NCBI GenBank assembly: GCA_023665475.1
Contig: JAMPEB010000001.1
Location: forward strand, 1 to 64,000
Length of the DNA: 64,000 bases
Origin: Lachnoclostridium sp.
GTDB taxonomy: Bacteria > Bacillota > Clostridia > Lachnospirales > Lachnospiraceae
Direction: 5' to 3'
Positions within the stretch are counted from its first letter, which is position 1. Each line of letters opens with the position of its first letter. Below are positions 9,321 to 17,615 of the stretch, in pieces. The notes below the pieces were generated by a model. The model searched no databases. It saw only the letters and a program-made list of their open reading frames with translations, and was not told where the DNA came from. The position numbers were made by a program, and so were the translations under genes.

Positions 9321-9388
9321 TGTGCCTATGCGCACTGTGCCTATGCGCACTGTGCCTATGCGCACTGTGCTTATGCGCATTGTGCTTA
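9321..9388. repeat. 15-bp tandem repeat, 4.5 copies
   Basis: The unit TGTGCCTATGCGCAC is repeated at 9321, 9336 and 9351. It appears again as TGTGCTTATGCGCAT at 9366 and partially at 9381. It fills the gap between the stop of the XRE gene (9304) and the stop of the convergent M20 gene (9386-9388). Each unit holds GTGC/GCAC dyads. Confidence 0.95.
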
Positions 9389-10615
9389 ATCACAATGGTC
9401 TTCCAGCCAGCGCCAAGCGGCATAGGCATACACCGCACATCCTCCGGGAAGCACGGCTTCGTCAAATTTGACCATGGGATGATGCTGTGTGTAGCCATAG
9501 CCTTTCTTAGGCTCCCCCGCCGCAAGCGCCAGCATCACGGAGGGAACCTGTCTGCTTACATATGCAAAATCCTCGGATCCTCCGGTTTGCTTGGAGGATT
9601 TTTCTCCCGATAAAGCATTCAGTTCTTCACTGGAAAATGCTCTTTCTTCCCCCAGAATTTCTTTCATGTATTTCAATGTGTCTCCCGCCACCGCTTCATC
9701 ATTGTACAGAGAAGGGCATCCGCTTCCGAAGCTCACTTTGGCCTCTGCCCTGAAAGTTTTCGCGATTCCTTCCGCCATCTCGACCATTCTTTTTTTCAAA
9801 AACGAGCGAATCTCCTCATCAAAAGTCCGTATGCTTCCTCCCATAACCGCAGTATCGGGAATGGCATTGGCGGCATTTCCGGCGCTCATGGTGCCGATAG
9901 TCAGCACCGCCCTGTCATTGATGGACAATTCCCTCGCACTCAGCTCCTGAAGCGCAATCAGAATATGGCATGCCGCGTTCAGGGGGTCCACTCCCATATT
10001 GGGCATGGAGCCATGGCAGCCCTTGCCCTGCACCTTAATTTCAAAATAATCCGCCGCGGGAGCGCTGACCCCCGGAGAAGAAACCACCGCCGTTCCTGCC
10101 GCGAAAGGCATTCCTGCCATCACATGAATCATCAGCGCCGCGTCCACTTTTGGATTTTCCAACACGCCTGCCTGTATCATGTCATTGGAGCCTTCAAAGA
10201 TTTCCTCGGCGGACTGAAACATAAGTTTCACCGTGCCGGGAATTTCTTCTTCGTGTTTCTTTAAAAGCCGCGCTGCTCCAAGCAGCATTGCCGTATGCAT
10301 ATCGTGTCCGCAGGCATGGGATTTGTCCCCCTGCGCCGCAAAAGAAAGTCCCGATTCTTCCTTGATCGGCAGTGCGTCCATATCCGCACGCAAAAGAAAT
10401 ACCTTTCCCTTCTTTTTGCCCCCTGCCAGAGCTACAATACCGGCTTTTCCGCAGTTTTTGGGTTCATATCCCATTTTTTCAAGTTCCCCTTTCACATAAG
10501 AAACCGTCTCTTCGGTATCGAATCCCGTCCCCGGATGTCTGTGCAGATATCTCCTGTCCTCCACTATGGTCTTTTCAAGCTCCTGCGCTTCTTTCCAAAT
10601 CATTTCCGCCAACAT
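9386..10615 (-). CDS. M20-family amidohydrolase (hippurate hydrolase-like)
   Basis: A 409-residue metal-dependent amidohydrolase of the M20D group, which removes N-acyl or amide groups from small substrates such as N-acyl amino acids. Seen motifs are 'RHPGTGFDTEETV', the metal ligands in 'RADMDALPIKEESG' and 'HACGHDMHTAMLLGAA', 'FQSAEE' with the catalytic glutamate pair, and 'GSEDFAYVSRQVPS' near the C-terminus. A lid dimerisation domain (about 185-300) begins at 'KGCHGSMPNMGVDPL'. The ATG lies 1 nt after the stop of the upstream MATE gene, so they are coupled. The substrate cannot be told from sequence. Confidence 0.92.
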   Translation of the reverse strand: MLAEMIWKEAQELEKTIVEDRRYLHRHPGTGFDTEETVSYVKGELEKMGYEPKNCGKAGIVALAGGKKKGKVFLLRADMDALPIKEESGLSFAAQGDKSHACGHDMHTAMLLGAARLLKKHEEEIPGTVKLMFQSAEEIFEGSNDMIQAGVLENPKVDAALMIHVMAGMPFAAGTAVVSSPGVSAPAADYFEIKVQGKGCHGSMPNMGVDPLNAACHILIALQELSARELSINDRAVLTIGTMSAGNAANAIPDTAVMGGSIRTFDEEIRSFLKKRMVEMAEGIAKTFRAEAKVSFGSGCPSLYNDEAVAGDTLKYMKEILGEERAFSSEELNALSGEKSSKQTGGSEDFAYVSRQVPSVMLALAAGEPKKGYGYTQHHPMVKFDEAVLPGGCAVYAYAAWRWLEDHCD

Positions 10616-10616
10616 T

Positions 10617-11963
10617 TTACGACACTCTCCCTTCTCCTGATGTTTTGCAATCCCTGCCCCGGATCAAAAACGGAAGCTCATATAACATCATTGCCGCCCA
10701 GCCAATCAAATATGCCCACGGCAGCGCTACAATTCCCATTTTATAATAAAATACCAGCAAGACGCAGGCTGCCACCCGCACCCCCATATTAATCAGACTG
10801 CTCCACAGAGTAATCTGCAGATTCCCCATTCCCCGGAAATACCCCTGCACGCCGTTGGTAACCGCAGGCACGATATACATAAACGCAATCAAGTGCAGAT
10901 ACTGCTCCCCCAGAAGAATCGTAGCGTCGTCCCGGGTAAACAGTCCCATAATGGGATTTGCCAAAAACAGTAACAGAACGCCCGCCGCTATTCCATAGAC
11001 CAGTTCCACATACATTCCCATGCGGAAAGCCTCTCTCACGCGCTCCCTCTTTCCGGCGCCCCTGTTCTGAGCCATCACGCTCGTCATGGCATGCCCTATG
11101 TTCTGCTCCGGAATATAAGCATAATCATCAATTCTGTTGATTGCCGCAAATGCCGCGGTAGCGGTAACTCCCATGGTATTTACAATCCCCTGGATGCCCA
11201 GCTTTCCCGCCTGAACCGCAGACTGCTGCATGGCGCTGACAAACCCATAACGGATGGTCTGTCCGAACAATTCTTTGTCAAACACAAACCACTGCCTGCC
11301 CAAATCCATGACCGGTATACGCCTTTTGATATAAATCCAGCATAAAAGACAACTGAACGCCTCGCTTAGGACAGTGCTCACGGCACAGCCCACAGTCCCC
11401 AGGGAAAAGTATATTACAAAGACCAAATCTCCGATTATATTGAGGACTGCACTGATTCCCAAAAAGTAAAGGGGAGAACGGCTGTCCCCCATGGCTCTTA
11501 AGGTGCTTGCAAAAAAATTGTAAACAAAGTTAAAAACAAGTCCACAGATAATGATTCTCAGATAAATCAAGGATTCCCCTAAAATCAAGGAGTCCACCTG
11601 TAACAGTCTAAGCAGTGCCGGAGCCGCACCCAGCACAATCGCCGTAAGGGAGACAGAAAACACAATTCCCGAAACCATGGCTGTACTGATCTGTCTTTTT
11701 AAGGTTTCATAATTCCCCGCGCCATAAAGGGTTCCTACCAAAATTCCCGTGCCGAGACAGATTCCCTGCAAGAACAAAATAATCAGCGTTACAAGGGGAT
11801 TTCCGGTTCCCACCGCCGCCAGAGCGTCTTTTCCCACATACTGACCGACAATAATGCCATCCACCGCATTATAAGTCAACTGCAACAGATTCCCCAAAAC
11901 CAGCGGAATCGTAAATTGAATGATAAGGGGAAGAATTGCCCCCTTTGTCATATCCTTCGTCAT
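10617..11963 (-). CDS. MATE-family multidrug/metabolite exporter
   Basis: A 448-residue integral membrane protein with about 12 helices in two homologous halves. The N-terminus 'IIQFTIPLVLGNLLQLTYNAVDGIIVGQYVG' and 'AVGTGNPLVTLI' are classic for MATE transporters, which expel cations, drugs or metabolites using a Na+ or H+ gradient. The second half repeats the pattern after about residue 230. It lies between cls and the M20 gene in one minus-strand run, with only 1 nt to the M20 start, so the two may handle the same class of compound. Confidence 0.93.
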   Translation of the reverse strand: MTKDMTKGAILPLIIQFTIPLVLGNLLQLTYNAVDGIIVGQYVGKDALAAVGTGNPLVTLIILFLQGICLGTGILVGTLYGAGNYETLKRQISTAMVSGIVFSVSLTAIVLGAAPALLRLLQVDSLILGESLIYLRIIICGLVFNFVYNFFASTLRAMGDSRSPLYFLGISAVLNIIGDLVFVIYFSLGTVGCAVSTVLSEAFSCLLCWIYIKRRIPVMDLGRQWFVFDKELFGQTIRYGFVSAMQQSAVQAGKLGIQGIVNTMGVTATAAFAAINRIDDYAYIPEQNIGHAMTSVMAQNRGAGKRERVREAFRMGMYVELVYGIAAGVLLLFLANPIMGLFTRDDATILLGEQYLHLIAFMYIVPAVTNGVQGYFRGMGNLQITLWSSLINMGVRVAACVLLVFYYKMGIVALPWAYLIGWAAMMLYELPFLIRGRDCKTSGEGRVS

Positions 11964-12020
11964 TTGCTTCTCCCGTTCAAAATCCGACTCTCCGATACTT
12001 TGTCCAAACAGTTTGCCCTT

Positions 12021-13586
12021 TTACAAAAGCGGCGCAAACAACTTTAAAAATCCGCCCATCACCTTATAAGAAAGCTTTTCCTGCTTTATGGTTTCGGCAG
12101 TAACCTCCCTGCACATGCCGAGGGTTTTTTCAAAATCTTCCTCTATCTTTGCTATACAGTCCGTCCGGTATAAATAAGTGGCACATTCAAAATGATGATA
12201 CAGACTCCTGTAATCCAGATTGATGGTCCCCACCACGCCTTTTTCGTCATCGCTGACAAATACCTTTGCATGAACAAACCCCGGCGTATATTCATAAATC
12301 TTTACTCCCGCCTTTAAAAGCGCCTTGTAATGGGATTTCGCAAGGGCATATACCGGCTTTTTATCAGGAATCCCCGGCAGTATCAGCTTCACATCCACCC
12401 CGCGCTGGGCGGCATATTTTAATGCCGTTTCCAGCTCGTTGTCCAGAATTAAATAAGGCGTCATAATATGCACATAGCTCTTTGCCCTATAAAGAATATC
12501 CATATACACACTTTCGCCCACCTTATACTCATCAAGGGGACAGTCACAATAAGGCATTACAAAGCCGGATGATTTTTCCGCCTTTACGGGCATCAGATAC
12601 TCATCCCATTTGGGCTCCCTCTCGCCGATATTCCACATTTGCAGAAACATCAGGGTAAAGCTTGACACCGCCTCACCCTTTAACATAACTGCCGTGTCCT
12701 TCCAATGACCGAACCTCTGCACTTTATTAATATATTCATCCGCCAGATTGACGCCGCCGTTAAACGCCACCTTATTATCAATCACCAGAATTTTCCTGTG
12801 GTCCCTGTAATTGTAATGGGTGGAAATAAAGGGTTTTATGGGCGAAAAAGGCCTGCTCTTTATGCCCAGCTTTGCAAGGCGCTTGGGATAATCGGAAGTC
12901 AAAAGGGAAATCTCGCACATTCCGTCATACATCACCCTGACATCCACGCCCTGCTTTGCCTTCTCTTCCAGAATTTTTAAAATGCTTCCCCACATAAATC
13001 CTTCTTCGATAATAAAATATTCCAGAAAAATAAACTTTTCCGCCTTTTGTAATTCCTCCAGCAGAGCGGCAAATTTATCCTCCCCCAGAGGAAAATAAGT
13101 CACTTCCGTGTTTTCCCACAGGGGAAAACAGCCGCTTTTATTGATATATCTGCACAAATCATCGGTGCCCGAGTTCACGATCTCCGGTTTTGTGACGGTT
13201 TCTTCCCTCTGGGGCAGCTTCTCCATGGTAGCGCCGATAAGCTGTTCCACTCTTACCTTGACCGCCTTATGCCCTATTTCGTTTTCGGTAAACCAGAGCA
13301 TAATGGTGGCAGGCACGGGAAACAGCATGATAAGCGCCAGCCAAGTAAGCTTTGCGCTGGAATCCATATCACAGTTGAACAGATAAAATACCATACCAAC
13401 GGAAAACAGCACCTGAGCCCCCGCAAACCAATGAAAATATTCCGCAAACCAGCCGTATACGGACAGCAGGATATTAAGCTGCAACAGCAACAGAATTGCC
13501 ATAAGTCCTACGCGGCTGAACACTATCCTAAAAATACCCTTTTTGGGCTTTGCAATCAACCGGGTAATATTCTCATTTGTTCTCAT
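12021..13586 (-). CDS. cls: cardiolipin synthase
   Basis: A 521-residue phospholipase D-type enzyme that joins two phosphatidylglycerols into cardiolipin at the membrane. Two N-terminal membrane helices (about residues 20-75) are followed by two PLD domains with HKD motifs. The first is 'HYNYRDHRKILVIDNKVAFNGG' and the second 'FVHAKVFVSDDEKGVVGTINLDYRS'. The C-terminal 'MGGFLKLFAPLL' is typical of the family. A ribosome site GGGAGGC lies upstream of ATG 13586. It follows bioA by 18 bp, so it is probably in the biotin transcript. Confidence 0.94.
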   Translation of the reverse strand: MRTNENITRLIAKPKKGIFRIVFSRVGLMAILLLLQLNILLSVYGWFAEYFHWFAGAQVLFSVGMVFYLFNCDMDSSAKLTWLALIMLFPVPATIMLWFTENEIGHKAVKVRVEQLIGATMEKLPQREETVTKPEIVNSGTDDLCRYINKSGCFPLWENTEVTYFPLGEDKFAALLEELQKAEKFIFLEYFIIEEGFMWGSILKILEEKAKQGVDVRVMYDGMCEISLLTSDYPKRLAKLGIKSRPFSPIKPFISTHYNYRDHRKILVIDNKVAFNGGVNLADEYINKVQRFGHWKDTAVMLKGEAVSSFTLMFLQMWNIGEREPKWDEYLMPVKAEKSSGFVMPYCDCPLDEYKVGESVYMDILYRAKSYVHIMTPYLILDNELETALKYAAQRGVDVKLILPGIPDKKPVYALAKSHYKALLKAGVKIYEYTPGFVHAKVFVSDDEKGVVGTINLDYRSLYHHFECATYLYRTDCIAKIEEDFEKTLGMCREVTAETIKQEKLSYKVMGGFLKLFAPLL

Positions 13587-13604
13587 AGAAATGCCTCCCT
13601 TCGT

Positions 13605-14807
13605 TTATCCCTTCTTAAACCACGCCTTCATGGTATCCAGTACCCTGATCAGTTCCTCCTCCGAAATGATATATGGCACCATGGCATAAAGATATTTCAA
13701 GAACGGTCTGCTGAACACGCCTCTCTCATAAGCAAACTGCTGATATCCCGAAAGGACTGCCTCGTCCTTCACTTCCACGCAGACGCAGCCTCCCATAATC
13801 CGCACTTCTTTGATGCGCTCATCCGAAAATCCCTGCATTTCCCGGCGGGTAATTTCTTCAATTCTATGAATTTTCCCCATATAATCCTGCGTTTCAAAAA
13901 GCTCGATGGACTTAAGCGCCACGCTGCATGCCAGAGCATTTCCCATAAAAGTCGGTCCGTGCATCAGGGCGTGTCTCGGGTCGTCATCATAAAAACCGTC
14001 AAATACTTTCTTTCCGGCAATCGTTGCCGCATGCCCAAGATATCCTCCGGTCAGCGCTTTCCCCAGCACCAGAATATCCGGCAGTACCAAATCCGCCACA
14101 AAGCGGTTGCCGGTACGCCCAAAGCCCGTTGCCACCTCGTCAAAAATAAGAAGAACCCCATACTTGTCACAAAGTTCCCTTGCCCGCCGCAAAAAGGAGA
14201 CATCGTACATTCTCATTCCTCCCGCCCCCTGGAGCAGCGGCTCCACAATAAAGCAGTTTAACTTATCATGATACTGTTCAAACGCCTGTTCCAAGGCAGG
14301 CGTCTCGGTGGGGATATGCACCACATACGGGCTTTTTCCGTATGCCTCCAATACAAAATGATAGTCCTCGTCATCACCGGCTTCCATAGTCTTAAAGGTA
14401 TCGCCGTGATAGGCATGGTTTAGAGCCAGAATCATAGTCCTTTCGGTTTCGCCCCGGTTGATATAATATTGCAGCGCCATTTTCAGCGCAACCTCTACCG
14501 CAACGCTGCCCGAATCGGAAAAAAAGGAATAATTCAAATCCCCCGGCAAAAAAGCCTCAAGCTTTTGTGAAAGCTCACAAACCGGCTCATGGGTAAGTCC
14601 GCCCAGCATCACATGGGAAAACTTCTCCGTCTGTGAGATGATTGCCTGATTCAGCACAGGATGTTTATAACCGTGAATCACGCTCCACCAAGAGGACACC
14701 GAATCAATCATTTTTTGATTTTCGGTATACAGATAAACCCCGTCTGCATCTATAATTTTGTAAGGGGGATTCATGGTTTTCATTTGTTCATAAGGATACC
14801 ATATCAT
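13605..14807 (-). CDS. bioA: adenosylmethionine-8-amino-7-oxononanoate aminotransferase
   Basis: A 400-residue PLP-dependent class III aminotransferase that converts KAPA to DAPA using S-adenosylmethionine. It has the BioA-type 'SSWWSVIHGYKHPVLNQAI', the PLP site 'LIFDEVATGFGRTG', the Schiff-base lysine in 'LVLGKALTGGYLG', and 'HGPTFMGNALACSVAL', which is diagnostic of BioA rather than other class III enzymes. It is somewhat shorter than the usual 420-430 residues. It is fourth in bioY-bioB-bioD-bioA, 13 bp after bioD. Confidence 0.94.
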   Translation of the reverse strand: MIWYPYEQMKTMNPPYKIIDADGVYLYTENQKMIDSVSSWWSVIHGYKHPVLNQAIISQTEKFSHVMLGGLTHEPVCELSQKLEAFLPGDLNYSFFSDSGSVAVEVALKMALQYYINRGETERTMILALNHAYHGDTFKTMEAGDDEDYHFVLEAYGKSPYVVHIPTETPALEQAFEQYHDKLNCFIVEPLLQGAGGMRMYDVSFLRRARELCDKYGVLLIFDEVATGFGRTGNRFVADLVLPDILVLGKALTGGYLGHAATIAGKKVFDGFYDDDPRHALMHGPTFMGNALACSVALKSIELFETQDYMGKIHRIEEITRREMQGFSDERIKEVRIMGGCVCVEVKDEAVLSGYQQFAYERGVFSRPFLKYLYAMVPYIISEEELIRVLDTMKAWFKKG

Positions 14808-14820
14808 ATTTTTTCGCCTT

Positions 14821-15516
14821 TCATAGCCGCTCTCTTACATACAGGGATTTCAGCGTTTCTTGGGGAATATCAAGTTCCGTATCCCCATCCTTCACGCAGG
14901 CAAGCACCCTCACACCTGTGAGATGCTCACACATTCTCAGATTATCCTCCTGCATGATATCACCCGGCTTGAAATGATTAAAAATAATGCCCAATAAAGG
15001 GATTTGATGTTCTTTCATATAAAAAGCGGTCAGTCCTACACTGTTAATGGTGCCAAGTCCGGCATCCGCTATCAGCAGGCATCCCGCGCCGCTTGCCTTT
15101 ATCACATCCGGCAGCCAGATTTCGGCTTCGTCAAAGCATATGGGACACAGGATGCCGCCGGAGCCTTCCATGGTGACATATTCATGGCTGCTACAGGCCT
15201 TTTTTAACCCCTGCAGCACCACATCCGTCCGCACCGGATTCCCCTCCAGCCGGGACGCCAGATGGGGTGAAACCGCCCTTTCATAGACATAGGGACACAT
15301 ATCTTCCAAGGGCTGCGGAATTTTTGACACCTCTTTTACAAAAAGAGCGTCCCCCGGCGTCAGGCTGCCATCGCTCTTCCTTACATTTCCGCTCATTGCC
15401 GCCTTGTAATAACCGACCGTCACGCCGCTTTCCTTCAGTTTTTTGACAATAAGAGCGCTGACATAAGTCTTACCCACATCCGTACCCGTTCCTGTCACAA
15501 ATAAGACTTTAGCCAT
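14821..15516 (-). CDS. bioD: dethiobiotin synthetase
   Basis: A 231-residue ATP-dependent carboxylase that closes the ureido ring of DAPA. The P-loop 'VTGTGTDVGKTYVSALIVKKL' at the N-terminus, 'YYKAAMSG' with a substrate lysine, and 'VTMEGSGGILCP' fit BioD. The usual 'KPVxSG' is 'KAAMSG' here, a variant seen in some Firmicutes. It starts 3 bp after the bioB stop. Confidence 0.94.
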   Translation of the reverse strand: MAKVLFVTGTGTDVGKTYVSALIVKKLKESGVTVGYYKAAMSGNVRKSDGSLTPGDALFVKEVSKIPQPLEDMCPYVYERAVSPHLASRLEGNPVRTDVVLQGLKKACSSHEYVTMEGSGGILCPICFDEAEIWLPDVIKASGAGCLLIADAGLGTINSVGLTAFYMKEHQIPLLGIIFNHFKPGDIMQEDNLRMCEHLTGVRVLACVKDGDTELDIPQETLKSLYVRERL

Positions 15517-15519
15517 AGT

Positions 15520-16527
15520 TTACCTCGATTCCTTCCGAACGACATATCCCAAATCCTTCAACAGCTCCATATCCGTTTCCACGGTAATGCCTGCGGTAGT
15601 CAGCATATCTCCGGAAATTGCCGCATTCGCTCCAGCTAAAAAACAGCTTCTTCCTTTATCTCCAAACAGTCCCCGGCCTCCTGCCAGCCGTATAAAGGCT
15701 TTGGGCAGGATAAAACGGTATACGGCCACGATTCGGCACATATCCTGTGTTGTCAGCCTTTGATTCCGTTCAAAGGGAGTCCCCGGAATCGGGTTTAACA
15801 TATTGACCGGCACACTCTCAATTCCCAATTCCCTCAGAGTAAATGCCATGTCGATTCTGTCTTCCTTCGTTTCTCCAAGCCCCATAATACCTCCGCTGCA
15901 CACAGTAAGCCCTGCTGCCTGCGCTGCGCGAATCGCCTCAAGTTTATCCTCAAAGGAATGAGTTGTGCATATATTGGGAAAATTGCGGCGCGAAGTCTCC
16001 AGATTATTATGTACCCTTGTAACCCCCGCCTCCTTTAACTTTTGATACTGCTCTTGTCTCAGCAGTCCAAAGGAAATGCACACCTCAATGTCCGTCTCCT
16101 TCTTAATCCGCCGCACCGCCTCGCACATCCTGTCCACCTCTTCCTCGGACAGCCGCCTGCCGGAAGTCACGATGGAATAACGCAGCACTCCCTGCTCATC
16201 GTTTTTCTTTGCCTGCGCCACAATTTCCTCCGCAGAAAGCAGCGGATACTCCTCTGCTTTTGTATGATTATGCGCGGACTGGGCGCAGAACTTACAGTTT
16301 TCCGAACAACGGCCGCTCTTCCCGTTGATAATCGTACAAATGTCAAAGGTATCCCGGCAAAAATGCGCCCTGATTTCATCTGCGCTGCCGCACAGCTCTT
16401 CCAGCGGCTGTTCATACAGCCAAAGCGCTTCCTCCCTGCTTATCCGCTTTCCCTGCATCACTTCATCTTTCAAATGCCCAATCTTCAGGCTGTCATTTTG
16501 AGGCCTTAAATCAACCGTTGTGTCCAT
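15520..16527 (-). CDS. bioB: biotin synthase (radical SAM)
   Basis: About 335 residues. It inserts sulfur into dethiobiotin. The radical SAM cluster motif is CSENCKFCAQS (CxxxCxxC). Further BioB features are 'HNNLETSRRNFPNICTTHSFEDK', 'CSGGIMGLGETKEDRI', 'VPVNMLNPIPGTPF' and 'RLAGGRG'. The frame is open upstream through LRGGMRGK, which is the translated hairpin repeat. The ATG at 16527 lies 4 nt after GAGAGG from that repeat and gives the normal BioB length. It is followed closely by bioD (3 bp) and preceded by bioY (103 bp). Confidence 0.95.
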   Translation of the reverse strand: MDTTVDLRPQNDSLKIGHLKDEVMQGKRISREEALWLYEQPLEELCGSADEIRAHFCRDTFDICTIINGKSGRCSENCKFCAQSAHNHTKAEEYPLLSAEEIVAQAKKNDEQGVLRYSIVTSGRRLSEEEVDRMCEAVRRIKKETDIEVCISFGLLRQEQYQKLKEAGVTRVHNNLETSRRNFPNICTTHSFEDKLEAIRAAQAAGLTVCSGGIMGLGETKEDRIDMAFTLRELGIESVPVNMLNPIPGTPFERNQRLTTQDMCRIVAVYRFILPKAFIRLAGGRGLFGDKGRSCFLAGANAAISGDMLTTAGITVETDMELLKDLGYVVRKESR

Positions 16528-16531
16528 CTTT

Positions 16532-16565
16532 CCTCTCATTCCGCCGCGCAAGCGGCATTTTAATC
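16532..16565 (-). repeat. hairpin repeat copy 2, before bioB
   Basis: On the minus strand, GATTAAAATGCCGC, TTGC, then GCGGCGGAATGAGAGG. It is identical over this core to copy 1 (3000-3037). It lies between bioY and bioB, and its GAGAGG serves as the bioB ribosome site. Confidence 0.8.
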
Positions 16566-16630
16566 CCAAGCATACAACAGGAACTGCTTCGCAAACCCTG
16601 TTGTCATATATCGTCTGCTTCTGCCTGCAT

Positions 16631-17218
16631 CTACACTACCCCGCCTTTACGCAGCGGAATCAGACGCTTTCCCAAAAACGCCCCCGCTATGCACAGAAAA
16701 ATATCTCCGGGAACCGCCAGCAGAAAGCAATATAAAAACAGCGGCCAAATCCCGATAGGGCTGTTCAAATAAAAGTTACTTATCAGATAATAATAAACCA
16801 TTCCAAAAAAATAAACAATCCCAAGCCCTGCAAAATTAGCCGCAAACAGTCTCCCAAGACTTGGTCTGTTCTTTTTATTTGCAATGACCCCCGTGACGAA
16901 AGCTCCCACCGCAAACCCGATAATATAACCGAAGCTTGGCCGGAAAACATATCCGATTCCACCGCCCTGAGCAAAAACCGGAAGTCCCAAAAGCCCCAGC
17001 AGAATATAAACACAGACTGCAAGACTGCCCCTTTTTCCGCCCAGAAGAAGTCCCGCCAGCATGGTAAAAAGATATTGCAGGGTAAAAGGCACTACGGGAA
17101 TGGGAATTCTGATAAATGCCCCTACGGCAATCAGCGCCACAAACATAGCGCATAAAATCATATTTTTCGTCTTCTCGCCGGAATATACCGTTTCTGATGT
17201 TTTCATTTTTTCTCGCAT
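16631..17218 (-). CDS. bioY: biotin transporter S component BioY
   Basis: A 195-residue six-helix membrane protein, the substrate-binding subunit of ECF biotin importers. The start region 'ILCAMFVALIAVGAFIRIPIPVVPFTLQYLFTMLAGLLLG' and the 'GLLGLPVFAQGGGIGYVFRPSFGYIIGF' loop are the BioY signature. I start at ATG 17218 (MREKMKTSE), which has AAAGGA 8 nt upstream; the frame is open to 17251. It heads the bio run and no EcfA/EcfT is local, so it would share a general ECF module. The cell can thus both import biotin and make it from late precursors. Confidence 0.94.
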   Translation of the reverse strand: MREKMKTSETVYSGEKTKNMILCAMFVALIAVGAFIRIPIPVVPFTLQYLFTMLAGLLLGGKRGSLAVCVYILLGLLGLPVFAQGGGIGYVFRPSFGYIIGFAVGAFVTGVIANKKNRPSLGRLFAANFAGLGIVYFFGMVYYYLISNFYLNSPIGIWPLFLYCFLLAVPGDIFLCIAGAFLGKRLIPLRKGGVV

Positions 17219-17271
17219 ATCTGATTTCCTTTGCCGCAAACAAGCCCGCAAAATGGTTTAACCTATAGGAA

Positions 17272-17300
17272 ATGCTATCATATGCGCCTTAGATAGTCAA
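17272..17300 (-). promoter_or_regulatory. likely promoter of the bioYBDA run
   Basis: On the minus strand, TTGACT (17295-17300) and TAGCAT (17272-17277) are 17 bp apart, with an extended TG just before the -10. It lies about 55 bp upstream of bioY and is divergent from the abrB-type gene promoter. Confidence 0.5.
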
Positions 17301-17322
17301 CCTTCTGTTAAGCATTTTCCGT

Positions 17323-17351
17323 TTGACTTTTCCTGTACCAAATAGTATGAT
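17323..17351 (+). promoter_or_regulatory. promoter of the AbrB-type gene, with overlapping dyad
   Basis: TTGACT (17323-17328) and TATGAT (17346-17351) with a 17-bp spacer. A dyad, AGTATGA (17344-17350) with TCATACT (17364-17370), overlaps the -10 and start region. It is a natural candidate for an autoregulatory operator. Confidence 0.65.
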
Positions 17352-17384
17352 TAATTATATTATTCATACTTTGGAGGTGTCTTT

Positions 17385-17597
17385 ATGAATGTTCCTGAAG
17401 GAAAATTTGCGTGGATGGTGAAAATAGGTGAAAAAGGACAGTTTGTCATTCCAAAAGAAGCAAGAGAACTATTTGGTTTGCAACCCGGCGATGAAATTCT
17501 GGTACTGGGAGATATCCGTCAAGGCATTGCCATTTTACCTAAGGACAAACAGACCGAATATATCGGAAAAATTTTTTCGGAAATGAATAATGAATAA
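17385..17597 (+). CDS. AbrB/SpoVT-type DNA-binding protein
   Basis: A 70-residue protein with a swapped-hairpin AbrB domain at about residues 10-55 ('KIGEKGQFVIPKEARELFGLQPGDEILVLGD'). Such proteins bind DNA as dimers or tetramers and act as transition-state regulators or antitoxins. No toxin partner follows; instead the gene is 18 bp upstream of a glycosyltransferase, suggesting it controls that operon. GGAGG lies upstream of the ATG. A dyad overlapping its promoter suggests autoregulation. Confidence 0.9.
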   Translation: MNVPEGKFAWMVKIGEKGQFVIPKEARELFGLQPGDEILVLGDIRQGIAILPKDKQTEYIGKIFSEMNNE

Positions 17598-17615
17598 GGA
17601 AAAGAGGGGGATTTT

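Noticed and set aside
9321-9388. Possible CRISPR array
   Set aside because: The units are only 15 bp and directly adjacent with no spacers; no cas genes are in the window.
9305-9613. Plus-strand frame encoding LCALCLCALC repeats
   Set aside because: It is the translation of the 15-bp tandem repeat followed by antisense of the M20 gene; the composition is driven by the repeat and there is no ribosome site.
13269-14261. 330-codon plus-strand frame opposite cls and bioA
   Set aside because: Fully antisense to two well-supported genes; low-complexity His/Lys-rich translation and no ribosome site.
17219-17384. BirA operator before bioY
   Set aside because: GGTTGACT and GGTTAAACC resemble single half-sites, but they lie in the same orientation and at the wrong spacing for the usual inverted TTGTTAAC...GTTAACAA operator.
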